A stretch of 64,000 bases of DNA. Source: Cytobacillus sp. IB215665. GTDB lineage: Bacteria; Bacillota; Bacilli; Bacillales; SM2101. The notes under the pieces are model-generated. The model saw only the letters and a program-made list of their open reading frames with translations. It had not been told where the DNA came from and searched no databases. Made by a program: the position numbers and the translations under genes. Location: assembly GCF_033963835.1 (NCBI RefSeq), contig NZ_JAXBME010000010.1:62001-126000 (forward strand), given 5' to 3'. The first letter of the stretch is position 1; each line of letters starts with the position of its first letter. Of this stretch, positions 54,007-63,540 are shown in pieces.

Positions 54007-55947
54007 ATGTATTTACAATCAACGTTGTCATTTAAAACGATCAAAGGTCATGAAGTTCCATTCCAAAATGGAACTGTATTGCCCTCTTTTGATCCACAAA
54101 AGAGGCAATCAATTTCTTTAGCAGGTGAATGGAAAAAAAAGAGATTTCAAGCCAATCATGAACATACGATGGCGAAACGAACAGCTGAGTGGGTTAAATC
54201 GACAGAGGAAAATGCTCAAGGTATCACAAACGTCCAGTATAATGATGAACGTTTGAACACTCACAGCATACCTTTGCCTGAAAATGCGATGACAGGAGAA
54301 GCCAGTATCCACGGTGTGGAAACGTATGAGGATGGTGTTTGGTATCGTCGAACTTTTTCTGTCCCTTCGGATTGGGAAGAAAAAGAAGCAATACTAAAAG
54401 CATACGCTATCAGTTATGTTGCTGATATTTGGATTAATGGTAAGTATGTAGGTGTTCACGAAGGTGGTTATACACCATTTGCATTTAATATTACAAATTT
54501 TGTACGAGCTGGTGAAATTAATACTATAGTCATTCGAGTTGATAACCCACCGTGGGGGAGTCGCTATGACATTATTCCAGCTACAGAAGGAACCGATTTC
54601 TTCAATTATACAGGCATTATTCATGACCTATTTATTGAGGCATCTTCTCCTGTACAAATAAGCAGGTGTGATATTGTACCAGTTGATACATCAGGAAAAG
54701 TAAAGGTGAAATTAGTTGTTGAAAACCATAGTGAAATAGCAGAAAATATATCAGTTTCATTAAAGTTCTTTCAAGGTAATGAACAATCACCATCCTATTT
54801 GCAATCGCCGTATGCAGAGGATATAAAAGGTGAACGGCAGCATATTTCCGGTACGAGCGAGCAAACATTGCACGTTGAAGCTAATGGTGTGGCGATTTGG
54901 ACGACGGAAATAACAATAGACAATGCAAAGCTGTGGGATATTAGAAAGCCAAATTTATACGTTTGCCAGGTTGAGCTTTCTAATGAGCATTCTATTATAG
55001 ATCAATTTTTTACCCAGACTGGAATTCGTACGGTTGCCACTAATGGGACAAAGATTACATTAAATAACAAACCTATCTTTCTTGTTGGTTTAGCAAGGCA
55101 TGAAGAATGGCCTAATTTTGGAAGAACTGCTTCTTTTGATCGTATCGTTAATGATTTATTACAAATGAAAGACTTATCAATAAATTTTGTGAGAACATCA
55201 CATTATCCTAATCACATTTACACTTACATTATCCTTGATCGATTAGGTCTTACAGCAAAGAGTGAAATACCATTATGGCAATTTGAGAAAGAGCATTATG
55301 AGGCTGAAGAAACTAGGCTTCATGCACAACAAATGTGGCGCGAAATGGTGTTATCAAACTATAATCGTCCATCTATTATTTTGTGGAGTACGCAAAATGA
55401 ATCTGTTGAGGTTGTATTAAGAAAGAAGCATAATAAACGATTAGTGAATGACTTACGTATGAAGTATAACGATCATCGACTCATTACGCAGAGCGCAGCA
55501 GCTGACCAGCCAGGATATTGGGATGAATCCGTAGAACCACTCGACGTTGCAGGGTGGACGATGTATTTCGGTGTTTTTCATGGCAGTACACCGTATGAAG
55601 GCACGAAAAACTTTTTAGAACAGGCTCATAAGGCATGGCCGGACAAGCCTATCTTAAATACAGAATACGGATACTGGTCCCGAGAGGATGGCAGTGAGAA
55701 GGATAAACAAGTACACATTTATACTGAAACTTTGCGAGCTTTGCTCGAAAAAGCTACTGTTACACCAGATGGCCATGAAAATAACGAGGGTTTTTTAGCT
55801 GGCATTAATTATTGGACTGTCTATGACTGGTATATAAACCATAATCAATTTTATCAAACGATGGGCCTATTTGAGATGGACCGCAAAACAACAAAGCCTG
55901 TATTTGATCATTTAAAACGGGACTACAAAAAATTAACAAACTTATAA
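54007..55947 (+). CDS. glycoside hydrolase family 2 enzyme (beta-glucuronidase-like)
   Basis: A 646-residue cytoplasmic enzyme without a signal peptide. It has the N-terminal GH2 sugar-binding domain (GVWYRRTFSVPSDW, ADIWINGKYVGVHEGGYTPF), an immunoglobulin-like middle domain and a TIM barrel. Catalytic marks are the acid/base glutamate in ILWSTQNESVE and the likely nucleophile in ILNTEYGYW. NFVRTSHYPN is also typical of GH2. It is closest in style to beta-glucuronidase/beta-galactosidase relatives, so the exact bond is open. It lies 31 bp after the permeases and should act on imported saccharide. Confidence 0.88.
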   Translation: MYLQSTLSFKTIKGHEVPFQNGTVLPSFDPQKRQSISLAGEWKKKRFQANHEHTMAKRTAEWVKSTEENAQGITNVQYNDERLNTHSIPLPENAMTGEASIHGVETYEDGVWYRRTFSVPSDWEEKEAILKAYAISYVADIWINGKYVGVHEGGYTPFAFNITNFVRAGEINTIVIRVDNPPWGSRYDIIPATEGTDFFNYTGIIHDLFIEASSPVQISRCDIVPVDTSGKVKVKLVVENHSEIAENISVSLKFFQGNEQSPSYLQSPYAEDIKGERQHISGTSEQTLHVEANGVAIWTTEITIDNAKLWDIRKPNLYVCQVELSNEHSIIDQFFTQTGIRTVATNGTKITLNNKPIFLVGLARHEEWPNFGRTASFDRIVNDLLQMKDLSINFVRTSHYPNHIYTYIILDRLGLTAKSEIPLWQFEKEHYEAEETRLHAQQMWREMVLSNYNRPSIILWSTQNESVEVVLRKKHNKRLVNDLRMKYNDHRLITQSAAADQPGYWDESVEPLDVAGWTMYFGVFHGSTPYEGTKNFLEQAHKAWPDKPILNTEYGYWSREDGSEKDKQVHIYTETLRALLEKATVTPDGHENNEGFLAGINYWTVYDWYINHNQFYQTMGLFEMDRKTTKPVFDHLKRDYKKLTNL

Positions 55948-55976
55948 GTTGAATGGGGAAAAAGGGGAGAAAATAG

Positions 55977-56594
55977 ATGCTTAAATCTTCAGCTGGGCGA
56001 CGACTTTATTTTATTACTGATATGTTATTTCAGTTCATTGTTCTGAATGTACTATGGTTTCTTTTTACAGTCGTTGGTTTAGTTTTTTTTGGAGTTTTTC
56101 CAGCATCTATAGCTGTTTGTTATCTTATGAAAAAACGTATTGTTGAACAGGATAACATCCCTATTTTTTCAACATTTTGGGCAATATATAAACAAAACTT
56201 CGTTCGAGGAAATATCCTTGGCGTTTTAACGGCAGCTGTTTCATTTATGTTGTATCTCGATTTTCAAATCATACAGCAATTTAACAACATGGTAGTGACG
56301 ATCTTTGGTATAGGGCTAGTAATTGTCAGTATGTTCTTATTAATAACGATTTTTTATTCACTTCCATTAATATCAATCACAACAGATTCATCCTTTAAAG
56401 TGATAAAAAATGCGTTTTTATTAGGAGTTGCCAACCCGGTAGTAACATTAATGATATTTATCGTAATATTGTCAATACGAGTTATCTATGGTTATTTCCC
56501 AACCATAATACCGCTGTTTGGAATTATGCCTTTGTTACTCACCTTTACTGTAGCTTTTCATAAAAGCTTTAACAGACTAGAACAAACAATATAG
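55977..56594 (+). CDS. DUF624 (YesL-like) membrane protein
   Basis: A 205-residue integral membrane protein with about five transmembrane helices, starting MLKSSAGRRLYFITDMLFQF. The ITDMLFQFIVLNVLWFLFTV opening and GVFPASIAVCYLMKK are typical of the DUF624/YesL family. These genes accompany CUT1 sugar-transporter operons in Firmicutes, including the B. subtilis yes locus. Their role is unknown, and an accessory function in transport is inferred from context alone. ATG follows AAAAAGGGGAGAAAATAG. Confidence 0.82.
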   Translation: MLKSSAGRRLYFITDMLFQFIVLNVLWFLFTVVGLVFFGVFPASIAVCYLMKKRIVEQDNIPIFSTFWAIYKQNFVRGNILGVLTAAVSFMLYLDFQIIQQFNNMVVTIFGIGLVIVSMFLLITIFYSLPLISITTDSSFKVIKNAFLLGVANPVVTLMIFIVILSIRVIYGYFPTIIPLFGIMPLLLTFTVAFHKSFNRLEQTI

Positions 56595-56610
56595 AATGGG
56601 GGATACCCAA

Positions 56611-58752
56611 ATGATTAATGTAAAAGATGGAGTTTTATACCGCGATGGGAAACCATTTGTGTTTATTTCAGCAGATTATCCGTACTACCGAGACTATCCA
56701 GAGAATTGGTCAGATCGACTGGATACATTAAAAGAAGCAGGAATCGAAGTTGTTACATTTTACGTTCCGTGGAGACATCATCATTTAAAGATTGATGGAA
56801 AAGATGTGATAGATTTTTCTGGGGAAACTCAAGGGAATCGCGACGTACTTTCATTTATTAAACTAGTTGAAGAAAAAGATATGTTTGCAGTTGTAAAACC
56901 AGGGCCTTTCATTCATGCTGAAACTGATTTTGGTGGACTACCTGATTTTGTTGAAGGTGGTAAAGAGTTTGAAGCAATGCTAGATAATGAAGGAAAAGAG
57001 CGAAAATGGCATAAAAACCTACCTGCTGCTTTTGATCCAGCTTTTACAAATGCAGTGCAGGATTGGTATAAAGTATGTGATGAAACTGTAATTAAGCCAT
57101 TTACGTACCCAGCAGGACCTGTAATCGCGTTACAAATTTTAAATGAAGGATTATATTCAGACGGACAACATAGTGTTTTAGCGTATGATTACTCTCCGAG
57201 TGGATTAGAATATCATGCAGAAAGATTGCAAAAGCAGTTTGGCTCAATTGACAAGTATAATGACATGTTTGGTTCAAGTTATACTTCATATCAAGATATC
57301 CCTGTGCCTAGGTCTTTTGATATTCATACGAAAGAAAATGTTAAAGATATTTTACCTTATTTACACTGGGCTGAGACACAAAATCGTTATTTAGGTGATC
57401 TATACACAAATTGGGGTAGTGCAATTGATTCAACATTACCAGTTTTCAACAATATAAACCCTCCGTTAAATGAGGCAAAAGGTTTTGATTTTTGGTTAAC
57501 ACGTGTAGTACCAGAACATTGGGATGTTAGCTATGGTTTTACAAACTGGATTGGTGTCGTTTCTCATGATGAAACAGCATTTTTACGATACTTACTTCTC
57601 GTAAAACGTGATAGAGGTATAAATCTAGAGGAAAACTGGGGCTTTTCAGATCCACTATATGATTGGCGTTATATTTATCACCATGTACCATTTTACCAAA
57701 CAGTGTTAGCTATGGGACTTGGGGCTACAGGCTTTAATGTATATACTGGTATTTCTACTGACGGGTGGACTGATGAGCTTGATTCAATTCATGCACGTCC
57801 GTACCCTGACTGCTCACCTATTTCAGAAAAGGGTGAAACAGGGGAGAAATACGAAGCGTTAAAAGTCCTAGTTTCGTATTTAAAGGAAAATGAACAGCTA
57901 ATTACCGAAGGAAAGCGCGGAAATGAAAACGCGTGGGGGCTATATGCACCATATAGTTACTTAGCTTCATTTGGTATTGAGGATCGTGATTTTGAAAAAT
58001 TGGGTGTGAAGGCACCACATTCAGGCTATAAAGCAATGGAATCATTTATGCTTACGATGTTAAAAGAACAGCGGGAATTTGGGATTGTTAATATTGAAAC
58101 AGCTTCTTTGGAAGAATTACAACAGCAAGGTGCAATCTCAATTGTAGGTGGCTTCTTTATGCACAGGGCTGTACAGGAGAAGTTATTACAATATGTAAAT
58201 AACGGTGGTAAACTATTCTTCTTCGGTGAAGTTCCACAATACGATGAAGCAATGGATAAATGTGATATCTTAGCAAGTGTAATTACTGATTCTAAACGAT
58301 ACAATACAGTTGAACATGGAGATGGAATTGTAGTGTATTATCCAGAAAATCCATTCTCATCATGTGGAATCTCACCTACATTTGCACATTTAATGAATAT
58401 TCATATTGAAGAGTCGCGTGTCGTTGGTGACGAATGTTATACGTTTTTATATGAGCTAGACGGTAAAAAATCATTATATGTCTTAAGTAATTCACAAATT
58501 GAAAAAGAACATAACCTGAGCATAGATGGTGAACAAATATCTATTTCACTTCCTGCAAAAGGTTGTGCAATAATCACTTTAACAAGCGAAGAAATTATAT
58601 CATGTGTAGTAAAAGGCATTAACGATTACGATGAATCATTCGTTACTCCAGCTGTGTCATACCGTGGACAAACTGTTAAAGCTGATGCACCTTGTGACTT
58701 TTATTACAGCAAGCATTCAAATATTAGCTCTCAAGTCAACAAAAAGGGATAA
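56611..58752 (+). CDS. glycoside hydrolase family 35-like enzyme (putative beta-galactosidase)
   Basis: A 713-residue protein, no signal peptide. The N-terminal barrel has GH35 features: GKPFVFISADYPYYRDYPENW, LKEAGIEVVTFYVPWRHHH, and VVKPGPFIHAE. The acid/base glutamate is probably in LQILNEGLYSDG, where GH35 enzymes usually read QVENEYG. The nucleophile is probably in NLEENWGF. The C-terminal half has an amidotransferase-like fold (FMHRAVQEKLLQYVNNGGKL). ATG 56611 is preferred behind GGGGGATACCCAA. It is the last gene of the locus and would finish degradation of the imported saccharide. The altered acid/base motif makes the galactosidase label tentative. Confidence 0.82.
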   Translation: MINVKDGVLYRDGKPFVFISADYPYYRDYPENWSDRLDTLKEAGIEVVTFYVPWRHHHLKIDGKDVIDFSGETQGNRDVLSFIKLVEEKDMFAVVKPGPFIHAETDFGGLPDFVEGGKEFEAMLDNEGKERKWHKNLPAAFDPAFTNAVQDWYKVCDETVIKPFTYPAGPVIALQILNEGLYSDGQHSVLAYDYSPSGLEYHAERLQKQFGSIDKYNDMFGSSYTSYQDIPVPRSFDIHTKENVKDILPYLHWAETQNRYLGDLYTNWGSAIDSTLPVFNNINPPLNEAKGFDFWLTRVVPEHWDVSYGFTNWIGVVSHDETAFLRYLLLVKRDRGINLEENWGFSDPLYDWRYIYHHVPFYQTVLAMGLGATGFNVYTGISTDGWTDELDSIHARPYPDCSPISEKGETGEKYEALKVLVSYLKENEQLITEGKRGNENAWGLYAPYSYLASFGIEDRDFEKLGVKAPHSGYKAMESFMLTMLKEQREFGIVNIETASLEELQQQGAISIVGGFFMHRAVQEKLLQYVNNGGKLFFFGEVPQYDEAMDKCDILASVITDSKRYNTVEHGDGIVVYYPENPFSSCGISPTFAHLMNIHIEESRVVGDECYTFLYELDGKKSLYVLSNSQIEKEHNLSIDGEQISISLPAKGCAIITLTSEEIISCVVKGINDYDESFVTPAVSYRGQTVKADAPCDFYYSKHSNISSQVNKKG

Positions 58753-58844
58753 TACAATAATGTGACATTTGTTACTTTTTTGTAACTAATTGTCGATGTT
58801 AGCGTGTTAATATGTATTTACACACTACTTATTCCTCTTTGGAG

Positions 58845-58884
58845 GGTGACGAAAAGTAAACAGCTTTTCGTCACCTTTTTTTTT
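58845..58884 (+). terminator. strong intrinsic terminator of the glycan locus
   Basis: GGTGACGAAAAG pairs perfectly with CTTTTCGTCACC around seven bases, followed by T9. Confidence 0.92.
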
Positions 58885-58995
58885 ACTTTTTGCTTGTTTG
58901 ACATTAATTGTTCCATTTCATAATAAGAAGCTATACAGTATAAAAATCATAACATCCACATTAGTTACTTCAATGAAAGTAAAAAAGAATCAAAG

Positions 58996-59161
58996 TTTAT
59001 AAAAGGCTGTTTGGCAGATATTGTTGCTTTTCGTACTAAAATATTAGCACTTTTACATCTAATGTTTGGGGCATCTTAGCTATTTTTATAATTTGGGGGA
59101 TTCGGAAATCCTTAGCATATTGATCATTTATAAGATAAATATCAATAAAGTTTATAAAAAG
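58996..59161 (-). repeat. MITE-like dispersed repeat, copy G
   Basis: It is bounded by TTTATAAAAGGCTG on the left and AAAGTTTATAAAAAG on the right. It contains ATTGTTGCTTTTCGTACTAA and GTTTGGGGCATCTTAGC, the reverse of the blocks seen in copies A, F and H. Confidence 0.7.
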
Positions 59162-59317
59162 ATCTTTCTTTTAAACCAGCCTTCTATGAAATATTTTATA
59201 TAACAGTTTAATAGAAATACGAACGAAAGAACTAGCCAACTTGACTAGCCACTATCTAATGCTTAAGGTAAATATAATGTACTTAATATTGTTGTTATTT
59301 AACATACTATTGCAAAG

Positions 59318-59491
59318 TTATTCGGTGTTTCTAACCAAAATATATCCAATGACTGCAATAGGACCTAACGTGAGTGCTACTAATGACCATAAACAGCCTA
59401 GATTTTGCCCTCTCTTATAAGATGCATCTACTAGAACAAACAATGAACCTAATATCCAAACAACAGCAAGCATGACATAAGTCACCGACAT
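59318..59491 (-). CDS. small membrane protein with two hydrophobic helices, 57 aa
   Basis: ATG (complement of 59489-59491) follows GATAAGGAGCGGAAAG on the minus strand. The product has one helix at about residues 3-21 (YVMLAVVWILGSLFVLVDAS), a basic loop (YKRGQN) and a second helix (WSLVALTLGPIAVIGYILV). The layout resembles the small PLDc_N-like membrane domain, but I cannot confirm this. The strong ribosome-binding site and two-helix design support a real gene. Confidence 0.65.
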   Translation of the reverse strand: MSVTYVMLAVVWILGSLFVLVDASYKRGQNLGCLWSLVALTLGPIAVIGYILVRNTE

Positions 59492-60007
59492 CTTTCCGCT
59501 CCTTATCCTCTTAAGAATTAGTTAATAATAGCAATTACTTCTTATATTTGAATGTTATTGTTACCAAATACTCTGTTCATATACTTCTATTACTACTGTT
59601 ATGTTATGAGAGTAGTTAGTCTACAATTTATTCGTCTACAACGATATACTAAAACAAATTCCAAAACTTAATGGGACAAAAGGTGAAAAATGTATATACA
59701 AAATGAGATTAACCTTTACAAAGAGGGAAGTAAAAAAGGCAATGGTAGAACTATTAATATATTTATTAAAATATTCGAAATATTAAGTAATTTAAAGAAA
59801 ACAGTAATCTAACTTAAGGTTACAGTGGATAAATACAGATTTCAGAATTTTCCATATATATAAACATAATGGTAGGATTTAATTAATTCTCGAGAATTAT
59901 TGTTATTTATCAAAATATAATAGAAATTAGCGAATTAAGATGATTGATGCTTCACTTCATCTCAATTTCTTTACAGATTTACTAAACTATCAAAAGGGTG
60001 ATTTTTA
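59492..60007. other. intergenic stretch, no gene recognised
   Basis: About 515 bp, AT-rich, upstream of the secreted endonuclease-fold gene. A short palindrome AATTCTCGAGAATT occurs at about 59884-59897. The ribosome-binding site before 60008 is AAAGGGTGA. Confidence 0.45.
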
Positions 60008-61699
60008 ATGAAAAAGCTATTAACTATTCTTTTCTTATCAATGCTCATTTGTTTGTCATTTTTTGGTCAAAAGAATATAGTAGTAGAAGCCAATGAAAAC
60101 ACAGGTAGTTTTTCGCTGTTAACTTATAATGTAGCTGGGTTATGGGACCCTGTATCATCTTCTAACCCCGCAGATAATACTGAGAAAATCAGTCCTAAAT
60201 TAAATAATTATGATGTTGTATTAGTTCAAGAGGATTTTAATTATCATAGTGATTTGATTTCAGCAGTCGAACATGAATATATGTCTTCACATTCAGGGAT
60301 TATGGGATTTGGAGATGGTTTAAATCGAATGTCAATATACCCATTTACTAAATTTAAACGTGAAGATTGGAATGACTGTCATGGGGTGTTTGGGGACGGT
60401 TCTGATTGTTTAACGCCTAAAGGATTTTCATTTGCTAGGCATGAAGTTACAGAAGGCGTATTTATAGACATATATAATGTTCATGCAGATGCTGGTGGTA
60501 GTAATGATGATTATACTGTCAGGAAGAAAAATTTTCAGCAATTATTTTCAAAAATTGAACAATGGTCAGAAGATCATGCTGTCATTGTCACGGGTGACTT
60601 TAACAGCCATTGGAAAGATACAGATGGAGTAAGGCAATTTGTTGATGCTAATTTTTCAGATGCTTGGGCGGAAATAAAAAATAATGGTGAAATACCTGAT
60701 ATTGGTGAATCCGGTGGGCGTATTGATAAAATTTTGTTTAGAAGCAGTGACGGTCTTACACTTAACGTAACTGATTATGATGTTCCTCATGATGACTTTT
60801 TAGATAGCAACGGGAAAGGTCTATCAGATCATAAGCCTGTGTCTGCTATGTTTGAATACAGTGTAAATAATTTATGGGAACAGCCTCTAAATACATTTAG
60901 TCCTCATGCATGGAATAAAGGAAATAATACATCGTTTGAATTCGATGAAAACGTGAAATATCTGAATGGTGACCGTGTTGCAAAACTTATTGCAAAGGAA
61001 GAGAATGGTTATGTAAATAACACAATTCAGCTTAATCCAAACAACCGCACGTATACTTTTAGCGTTTGGCTAATGTCTGAACAAGACCAACAAGTGAGTG
61101 TGCGCTTGAGAAGTCAGGGTAATTTAAATGGAGGTAACGGAAATAATGATAGGATTCAAACTGTAAACCTTAAAGCTAATGAATGGCAACGTGTTGAAGT
61201 TAGCCAAGCTTTTGATATAGAAGCAGAATGGTTAAGAGCAACTATCTATCCTGCGGGTTACCAAACAGGTGAAACAGGTACTATCTACATGTGGGGAAGC
61301 CAAGTGTTAGACACGACTAACAGTGTTGTAGAGCACGGCATTGATAATGGAGAGGCAATGTTAAAACTGACAGCCGTAAGTAATGGCGGGTATGTTAACA
61401 ATACAATTAATTTAAATCCAAACGGCCATACATACACTTATAGTATGCTCGTGAAAAGTGATGTGGAACAAGCGTTAAGTATTCGTTTGAGAGCTAAAGG
61501 TTATAGTGGCAATAATGGAAATAATGATCAAGTCAAAACGGTAAATGTGGCACCAGGTCAATGGCAGCGGGTAACTATCACTCAAACATTTGATGATGAT
61601 GCTGAATGGCTAAGAGCAACCATATATCCTGCAGGCTTTCAAACAGGTCAAGCTGGTTCAATTTATGTAAAAGATGTAGTGGTGACTGAAGGAAACTGA
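60008..61699 (+). CDS. secreted endonuclease/exonuclease/phosphatase-fold enzyme with duplicated C-terminal module
   Basis: A 563-residue exported protein with a signal peptide at about residues 1-28. A DNase I/sphingomyelinase-type domain spans about 35-285 (LLTYNVAGLW, VLVQEDFNYHSD, IYNVHADAGG, VTGDFNSHWKD, RIDKILFR, LSDHKPV). These provide the metal-binding Glu and the Asp/His catalytic set. Two copies of a roughly 120-residue beta-sandwich module follow, each with GYVNNTI.LNPN.(R/H)TYT, GN(N)DR/Q and EWLRATIYPAG.QTG. They look like carbohydrate-binding modules. The substrate could be nucleic acid or phospholipid. Neutral sphingomyelinases share the fold but not the tail. Confidence 0.85.
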   Translation: MKKLLTILFLSMLICLSFFGQKNIVVEANENTGSFSLLTYNVAGLWDPVSSSNPADNTEKISPKLNNYDVVLVQEDFNYHSDLISAVEHEYMSSHSGIMGFGDGLNRMSIYPFTKFKREDWNDCHGVFGDGSDCLTPKGFSFARHEVTEGVFIDIYNVHADAGGSNDDYTVRKKNFQQLFSKIEQWSEDHAVIVTGDFNSHWKDTDGVRQFVDANFSDAWAEIKNNGEIPDIGESGGRIDKILFRSSDGLTLNVTDYDVPHDDFLDSNGKGLSDHKPVSAMFEYSVNNLWEQPLNTFSPHAWNKGNNTSFEFDENVKYLNGDRVAKLIAKEENGYVNNTIQLNPNNRTYTFSVWLMSEQDQQVSVRLRSQGNLNGGNGNNDRIQTVNLKANEWQRVEVSQAFDIEAEWLRATIYPAGYQTGETGTIYMWGSQVLDTTNSVVEHGIDNGEAMLKLTAVSNGGYVNNTINLNPNGHTYTYSMLVKSDVEQALSIRLRAKGYSGNNGNNDQVKTVNVAPGQWQRVTITQTFDDDAEWLRATIYPAGFQTGQAGSIYVKDVVVTEGN

Positions 61700-61714
61700 A
61701 TAACAATGTGAAGA

Positions 61715-61744
61715 AACTGTTGTGAAGTTACAACAGTTTTTTTT
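61715..61744 (+). terminator. intrinsic terminator
   Basis: AACTGTTGT pairs with ACAACAGTT around GAAGTT, followed by a T8 run, just after the secreted enzyme gene. Confidence 0.85.
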
Positions 61745-62149
61745 CGTTAAAAAACGATCAAAATTCAAAAGAATATTGATTGTGATTAAAATGTATATAC
61801 TGTTTAGAATCAGTTTTACTTCATAACTAGCGAATTTGACGAAAATCCTTTATCGAGATCAGAAAAAACAATAGTTTTATAGTGGTTGGTATCCTAGTAG
61901 CCCTTGTAAACATGGTCTTTATATTCATAATGGTGGATTGTTAGCTCTTAATTTTGTTGGTGGTTTGTAGCTATTAAATATACCGTTTAAGAAGGACATT
62001 AACGAATACGATAGTTAGTCATTATTTTATGGTATAGAGACTAAAATTTTATTAAACTGTCAAAACTGTCAACTAGTTCTTTCTTTCGAAATGTGACATA
62101 CTATCCATAAAACCTTTTGAAATTCATAGTAGTCAAATGGAGGAAAATG
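61745..62149. other. intergenic stretch, no gene recognised
   Basis: About 400 bp of AT-rich sequence. No supported ORF was found. GGAGG at 62139-62143 is the ribosome-binding site of the following gene. Confidence 0.45.
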
Positions 62150-62938
62150 ATGTTAGAACAATTACACGAGAATCAGTATGAAATAGTCGAGCATTTCTTT
62201 CAAGGTCATAAACAATATATTCCCGCACTTTCTGTTATCTACGGAAATTACCCTGGTAAGATATTCGTTGATTCAGTTCTCCAACCGAATTTTGCGATTG
62301 TTTGGGCGCTTGGACGATGGCTTTATTGTGAGGGGCACATTCCTAATAATCATACTTATGGAAGCATAATTGATTCATTATGGCAGTTTCTTAAAATAGA
62401 GGAAAAAAACATTTTTGAAATTTATAAAAGTGAAGATCAAGAGTGGGAGAAAGAGTTTAGCGCAAATTTATCTAATCTCGCTGTGAAAAAGCATTGGGAA
62501 TCTCTTTATACATTAAATATTGATAAGTTTAGAGAACTTGATACGACGCAAATAGAATCGCAGGTTGATTGTCAAATAGACCAATTTCCTATTGTAACAT
62601 CAAGCTATAAAGAAGAGGAATGTGAATTAATGAATGAGACACGTTTTGGGTCAAAAATAGTAAAGAATAATAAAATCATTGCTATATGTAAAAATAATGG
62701 TTTCGTTCATAATGATTCATATTTTATAAGTGTTGAAACTTTTGATAAAAACGAGCAAGGAAAAGGTTATGCGACTGTTGCAGGGGCCAAATTAATTGAG
62801 TATGGATTGGCAAGAAATTTTATTCCGTTATGGGAAACTACTCACGATAATATTGCGTCACATAAATTAGCAACTAAGTTAGGATTTGAAAGGAACTGTT
62901 CATATCCGGTATACGCTTTTCTCCATAATAGTAATTGA
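62150..62938 (+). CDS. GNAT-family acetyltransferase (two-domain type)
   Basis: A 262-residue protein. The N-terminal half (LHENQYEIVEHFFQGHKQYI, NFAIVWALGRWLYCEG) and C-terminal half match the GNAT_acetyltran layout of Bacillus proteins. The C-terminal GNAT core reads FISVETFDKNEQGKGYATVA, where QGKGYA is the acetyl-CoA phosphate loop, followed by WETTHDNIASHKLATKLGFE. ATG 62150 is 6 nt from GGAGG; the ATG at 62147 is too close. Substrate unknown. Confidence 0.82.
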   Translation: MLEQLHENQYEIVEHFFQGHKQYIPALSVIYGNYPGKIFVDSVLQPNFAIVWALGRWLYCEGHIPNNHTYGSIIDSLWQFLKIEEKNIFEIYKSEDQEWEKEFSANLSNLAVKKHWESLYTLNIDKFRELDTTQIESQVDCQIDQFPIVTSSYKEEECELMNETRFGSKIVKNNKIIAICKNNGFVHNDSYFISVETFDKNEQGKGYATVAGAKLIEYGLARNFIPLWETTHDNIASHKLATKLGFERNCSYPVYAFLHNSN

Positions 62939-62975
62939 AAAGGTTGATAACAACATTACTTGGATATACCAAAGG

Positions 62976-63006
62976 AAATAGACCCTTTCGAACTTTGGGT
63001 CTATTT
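62976..63006. terminator. bidirectional terminator
   Basis: AAATAGACCC pairs perfectly with GGGTCTATTT around 11 bases, between two convergent genes. Confidence 0.82.
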
Positions 63007-63066
63007 CAACATCAGCCTTTTGTTATTGTACAAACTCATGGTGTAGAAATACGCTTAAAACTCATT

Positions 63067-63510
63067 CTATGATTCAAAAACATAAGAAAGTGCTTTTAGA
63101 GCTTCATTAACAGTTTCAACAGTTACATTCGCTTTATTAGATAGCTCTTTTAAAGGGTGGTGCAATGATGCAGGGCGTATAAGAATAAGTGGTTTATGTA
63201 AAGTGATTGCCGCACTTGCATCCATTGCTGTATTCCATTGTCTATATTTTTCTCCAAATAATGCAATGACAATGTCAGCTTTATTCATTAATACTTGGGT
63301 TCTGAAATTGTTAAAATCAGAGGCAGCATCGTCTTTGAAAATCGCATTTGGCTGTTCACCTAAAATGTCTTCTCCTATATTGTCAGAGCGGTCATGATTC
63401 TCCATAGGGCCAACAAATGTTAATGGAAGCTGTAAAGCTTTTGCTTTTTCCTTAATTTCATCTCTCCAATTACTATGAATTTCTCCTGCAAGATAAACAG
63501 TTAACTCCAT
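63067..63510 (-). CDS. ytoQ: YtoQ family protein
   Basis: A 147-residue protein starting MELTVYLAGEIHSNWRDEI. It continues with LTFVGPMENHDRSDNIGE and KADIVIALFGEKYRQWNTAMDA. These segments place it with the B. subtilis YtoQ family, which has a nucleoside 2-deoxyribosyltransferase-like fold (YLAGE..., the metal/phosphate region, an A..D...GA-type helix). The activity is not established. The start is ATG 63510 behind CGGAGGTATTAAT; the upstream frame to 63531 overlaps that motif. Confidence 0.85.
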   Translation of the reverse strand: MELTVYLAGEIHSNWRDEIKEKAKALQLPLTFVGPMENHDRSDNIGEDILGEQPNAIFKDDAASDFNNFRTQVLMNKADIVIALFGEKYRQWNTAMDASAAITLHKPLILIRPASLHHPLKELSNKANVTVETVNEALKALSYVFES

Positions 63511-63540
63511 ATTAATACCTCCGATAATCATTTTAATTTT

